From assembly GCA_013398015.1 (NCBI GenBank), contig VZRR01004497.1, forward strand, positions 884,210-948,209: a stretch of 64,000 nucleotides of DNA, read 5' to 3'. Positions 62,101-64,000 of the stretch are shown one piece after another. Position 1 is the first letter of the stretch. Each line of letters starts with the position of its first letter. The translations under genes were made by a program, and so were the position numbers. This DNA comes from Oreocharis arfaki (taxonomy: Eukaryota > Chordata > Aves > Passeriformes > Paramythiidae). The notes beneath the pieces were generated by a model that had not been told where the DNA came from, ran no database searches, and was given only the letters and a program-made list of their open reading frames with translations.

Positions 62101-63042
62101 CTGACTACCAGGTATGGCAGCCATACCAGTAGTTCTCAGGACGCCTTCTAGATTCAATTTCCATTGACTCCAGATGGTCATGTGGTTGCAAAAACAAAGG
62201 ACCAAGGCTGTACCTCAATTCAAAAGCAAACTTGTGCTGTCATCAAATTCCTTCATTTTTCACCTCTTCCCCCAAGTCTAGTGTGGAGAGGGGGGCCAGG
62301 GTCTGCCTACAGCTGTGGTTGGCAAAGATGAGGGCACAGCAGCTGCTCAGGCTCTGCATCACCCAGTGCCCTGATGCAGGACAGGGCCTCAGGCACCAAC
62401 CTTTGCCTGCCACTGCTCCTATCTCCTCAGCATGGTTTTCAGCCAGGCTGGCTCACAGTCCTGGCAAGGCTGGCACAGGCCAGGGACGAGAATTTTGAAA
62501 GATACATCAGAGAAGAAAACATAAGAAAGGGAATATTTCATATTCAGAGAGAAGAGGCAATTTAGAAAAAATATGCTAGCCACAGAAAGATGAATTCCAT
62601 GGGCTGTAAGAGGAGCAAACACAACAGAATAGAAAGAGCTATGCAGGAAACCAACAGAGAGCATGGGATTCCCCCATTGCATTTAGGTTTCTGGTGCCTA
62701 TTTCCAGGCATATTATGAGTGTGTGCAGGCTGACAGTGAAGCTGCCTACTTATAAAGAAGTATAAATACTTTCTTAAGTATGACGATTATATACAACAGA
62801 TTGTGCTGTTTTCTTCACACACAACTTTAATGGGTATTCTATAGAGAGAAATGAAGGGATTTAAGATACTAGGTGCTATACATGAACACATATTGCTGTA
62901 GGGCATGGGGTTTTCTTTTTCATTTCCAGCTGCATAAACTAATTAAGCATAGCAGAGTTCAGGAACTAAAAATAACACATCATTTACAGGATTGGGTTTT
63001 ACCTATGTCTCTTTTTACCTCAGGGGAAAAGTAAGAGCTGTT

Positions 63043-63158
63043 AAAAAAAATCCAAACAAAAAGAAAAAAACAAAACACCAAAACAAACAAACAAACAAAC
63101 AGACACAACACCAAAACCTCAAACAAATAAAAAACAAACACCAAAGCCACAAAACCAC
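63043..63158. repeat. (AAAC)n-rich low-complexity tract
   Basis: The strand is almost free of T over about 115 bases, with a perfect CAAA core near 63080-63100 and degenerate CAAAA/CCAAA words around it. The 60-codon Lys/Asn/Gln-rich frame through it is an artefact of the repeat. Confidence 0.85.
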
Positions 63159-64000
63159 CCCTCGAATAGGTTAAAAAGATTCAAGTAGAAACATACAATT
63201 CTTCATTGTAGTTAAGAGTGCTTTCAAACACTTAAAGCAGATTAAAAACACTGTAAGGAAATCTGACACAGTCCTCAGGCTCCCAGACTTTGCTTCCACT
63301 TCAGTGCTTAGTCAAGAAGTGAGCAGTTGTATTCTGTGTGCCTGCTGCAGTTACACCTCATGACATCCTATTGCCCTCCACAAAACTCAGTGCTATTTTG
63401 GTTTGCTGTTATTATTTTTGCATAATCAAACAAAACCTCGAAGAGTTTATTTAATGTTTTTACAAAGCAGACAAAAAGACTTTGCTGAAACCCCCACTGC
63501 AGTAAAGAGGTGTACTAGAAAAATACAGTGCAAAGACTGACATAGTGAAACAGAATTTAAATTAGGGAGATCCTTTGTGTAGGGCTATTTCATGGTCATT
63601 TCCTCCTGTCCAGAAATTGCACCTGCTTGGCACCACTTGGGTTCATAATCTGAGGACTAGGAATATTTCCCAGATTTCTAGTAATCTCATAATCTTTTGG
63701 TTTGTAGTGAGTATTAGCTTTGATCCAGCTGCAAACAAACAGACCTTGATTTGTTCAGTTTGAATATTCAGACTATTGGTACAGTAAAATTAAGTCTGGT
63801 GCTACAAGGCATATCATGATTATTGCTATGCAGCATGTGTTTATTTGGGCAACCCTGCAGACAGTTATAGGAAGCCCTGGTGACAGTAGTAAAAACCAAG
63901 ACCTGGACCCAGCAAGACATTTGGATAATCTCCACAGTTGTTCTTTACACCTGTTAGCTTCTGTAACTCTCATCCACCTCTTCAGATGAATCTAGCTCAC

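Larger units (their letters stand above)
56170..64000. other. Non-coding sequence to the right edge
   Basis: This is 7.8 kb of intron or 3' flank without a recognised exon. It holds a GC-richer patch at 58430-58740, a (TA)n run at 58295-58307, an A run at 59141-59155, another GC-richer patch at 62280-62490, and an A/C-rich (AAAC)n tract at 63043-63158. Open frames up to 112 codons (57495-57833) show no family signature. Confidence 0.5.

Noticed and set aside
63043..63158. Lys/Asn-rich 60-codon frame
   Set aside because: It is the translation of an (AAAC)n tract.
1..64000. CRISPR arrays, operons, prokaryotic promoters or terminators
   Set aside because: The sequence is vertebrate intronic DNA; no regular repeat-spacer structure or gene clustering is present.
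1..64000. Intact endogenous retrovirus
   Set aside because: No paired LTRs, primer-binding site or gag/pol/env frames were seen.

Overview
The window looks like AT-rich euthyl chromatin-type intronic DNA from a bird. Three things point to birds. CR1-type LINE fragments are the dominant repeat and carry the usual avian 3' end (variants of 'ttccaacccaaa...attctatgattctatg'). A short tRNA-Ile-derived SINE with a CR1-like tail sits near 38.65-38.79 kb, a design described for passerines (TguSINE1 type). The single recognisable gene, NKAIN3, is a vertebrate gene with very long introns. I cannot determine the species.

The only protein-coding gene I can support is the 3' part of NKAIN3 on the + strand, a membrane protein of the family that interacts with the Na+/K+-ATPase beta subunit. 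Two coding exons are visible. One at 27989-28049 encodes most of the last transmembrane segment plus the acidic EEEDS junction. One at 48849-48932 encodes the cytoplasmic FDFIGG tail. Their phases join correctly (phase 1). The intron between them is about 20.8 kb, and the intron upstream of the first is at least 28 kb. The terminal exon is uncertain; 53372-53388 and 52587-52600 are phase-compatible candidates. If the first is right, the gene would end near 54.1-54.3 kb and the last ~10 kb would be 3' flank. A second acceptor 52 bases upstream of the FDFIGG exon could give a different C-terminus.

Layout. 1-28 kb is intron with CR1 3' ends (0.22, 1.4, 5.0 kb), an ancient L3-like CR1-clade LINE on the minus strand (about 9.0-10.85 kb, interrupted), a long CR1 on minus (12.8-13.95 kb, with a 178-codon open segment and an FADD reverse-transcriptase motif), a second L3-like piece (15.03-15.6 kb) abutting a plus-strand CR1 (15.6-16.1 kb), a minus CR1 (18.4-18.8 kb) and a CR1 internal fragment (23.6-23.95 kb). 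28-48.8 kb is intron with two CR1 copies (35.75-35.96 and 36.03-36.78 kb), a decayed 68-base tandem repeat (37.1 kb), the tRNA-Ile SINE (38.65 kb) and a CR1 (46.9-47.35 kb). 48.9-64 kb is 3' intron or flank with one CR1 (55.7-56.2 kb), AT-rich and (AAAC)n tracts, and GC-richer patches of unknown origin.

No operons, CRISPR arrays, functional RNA genes or intact mobile elements were found. The many 60-146-codon open frames elsewhere look like chance frames in AT-rich DNA or antisense shadows of CR1. I did not find a clearly new biological system. The best leads are the alternative NKAIN3 C-termini, the tRNA SINE, the L3 relics and several homeodomain-site-rich stretches that may be conserved non-coding elements.
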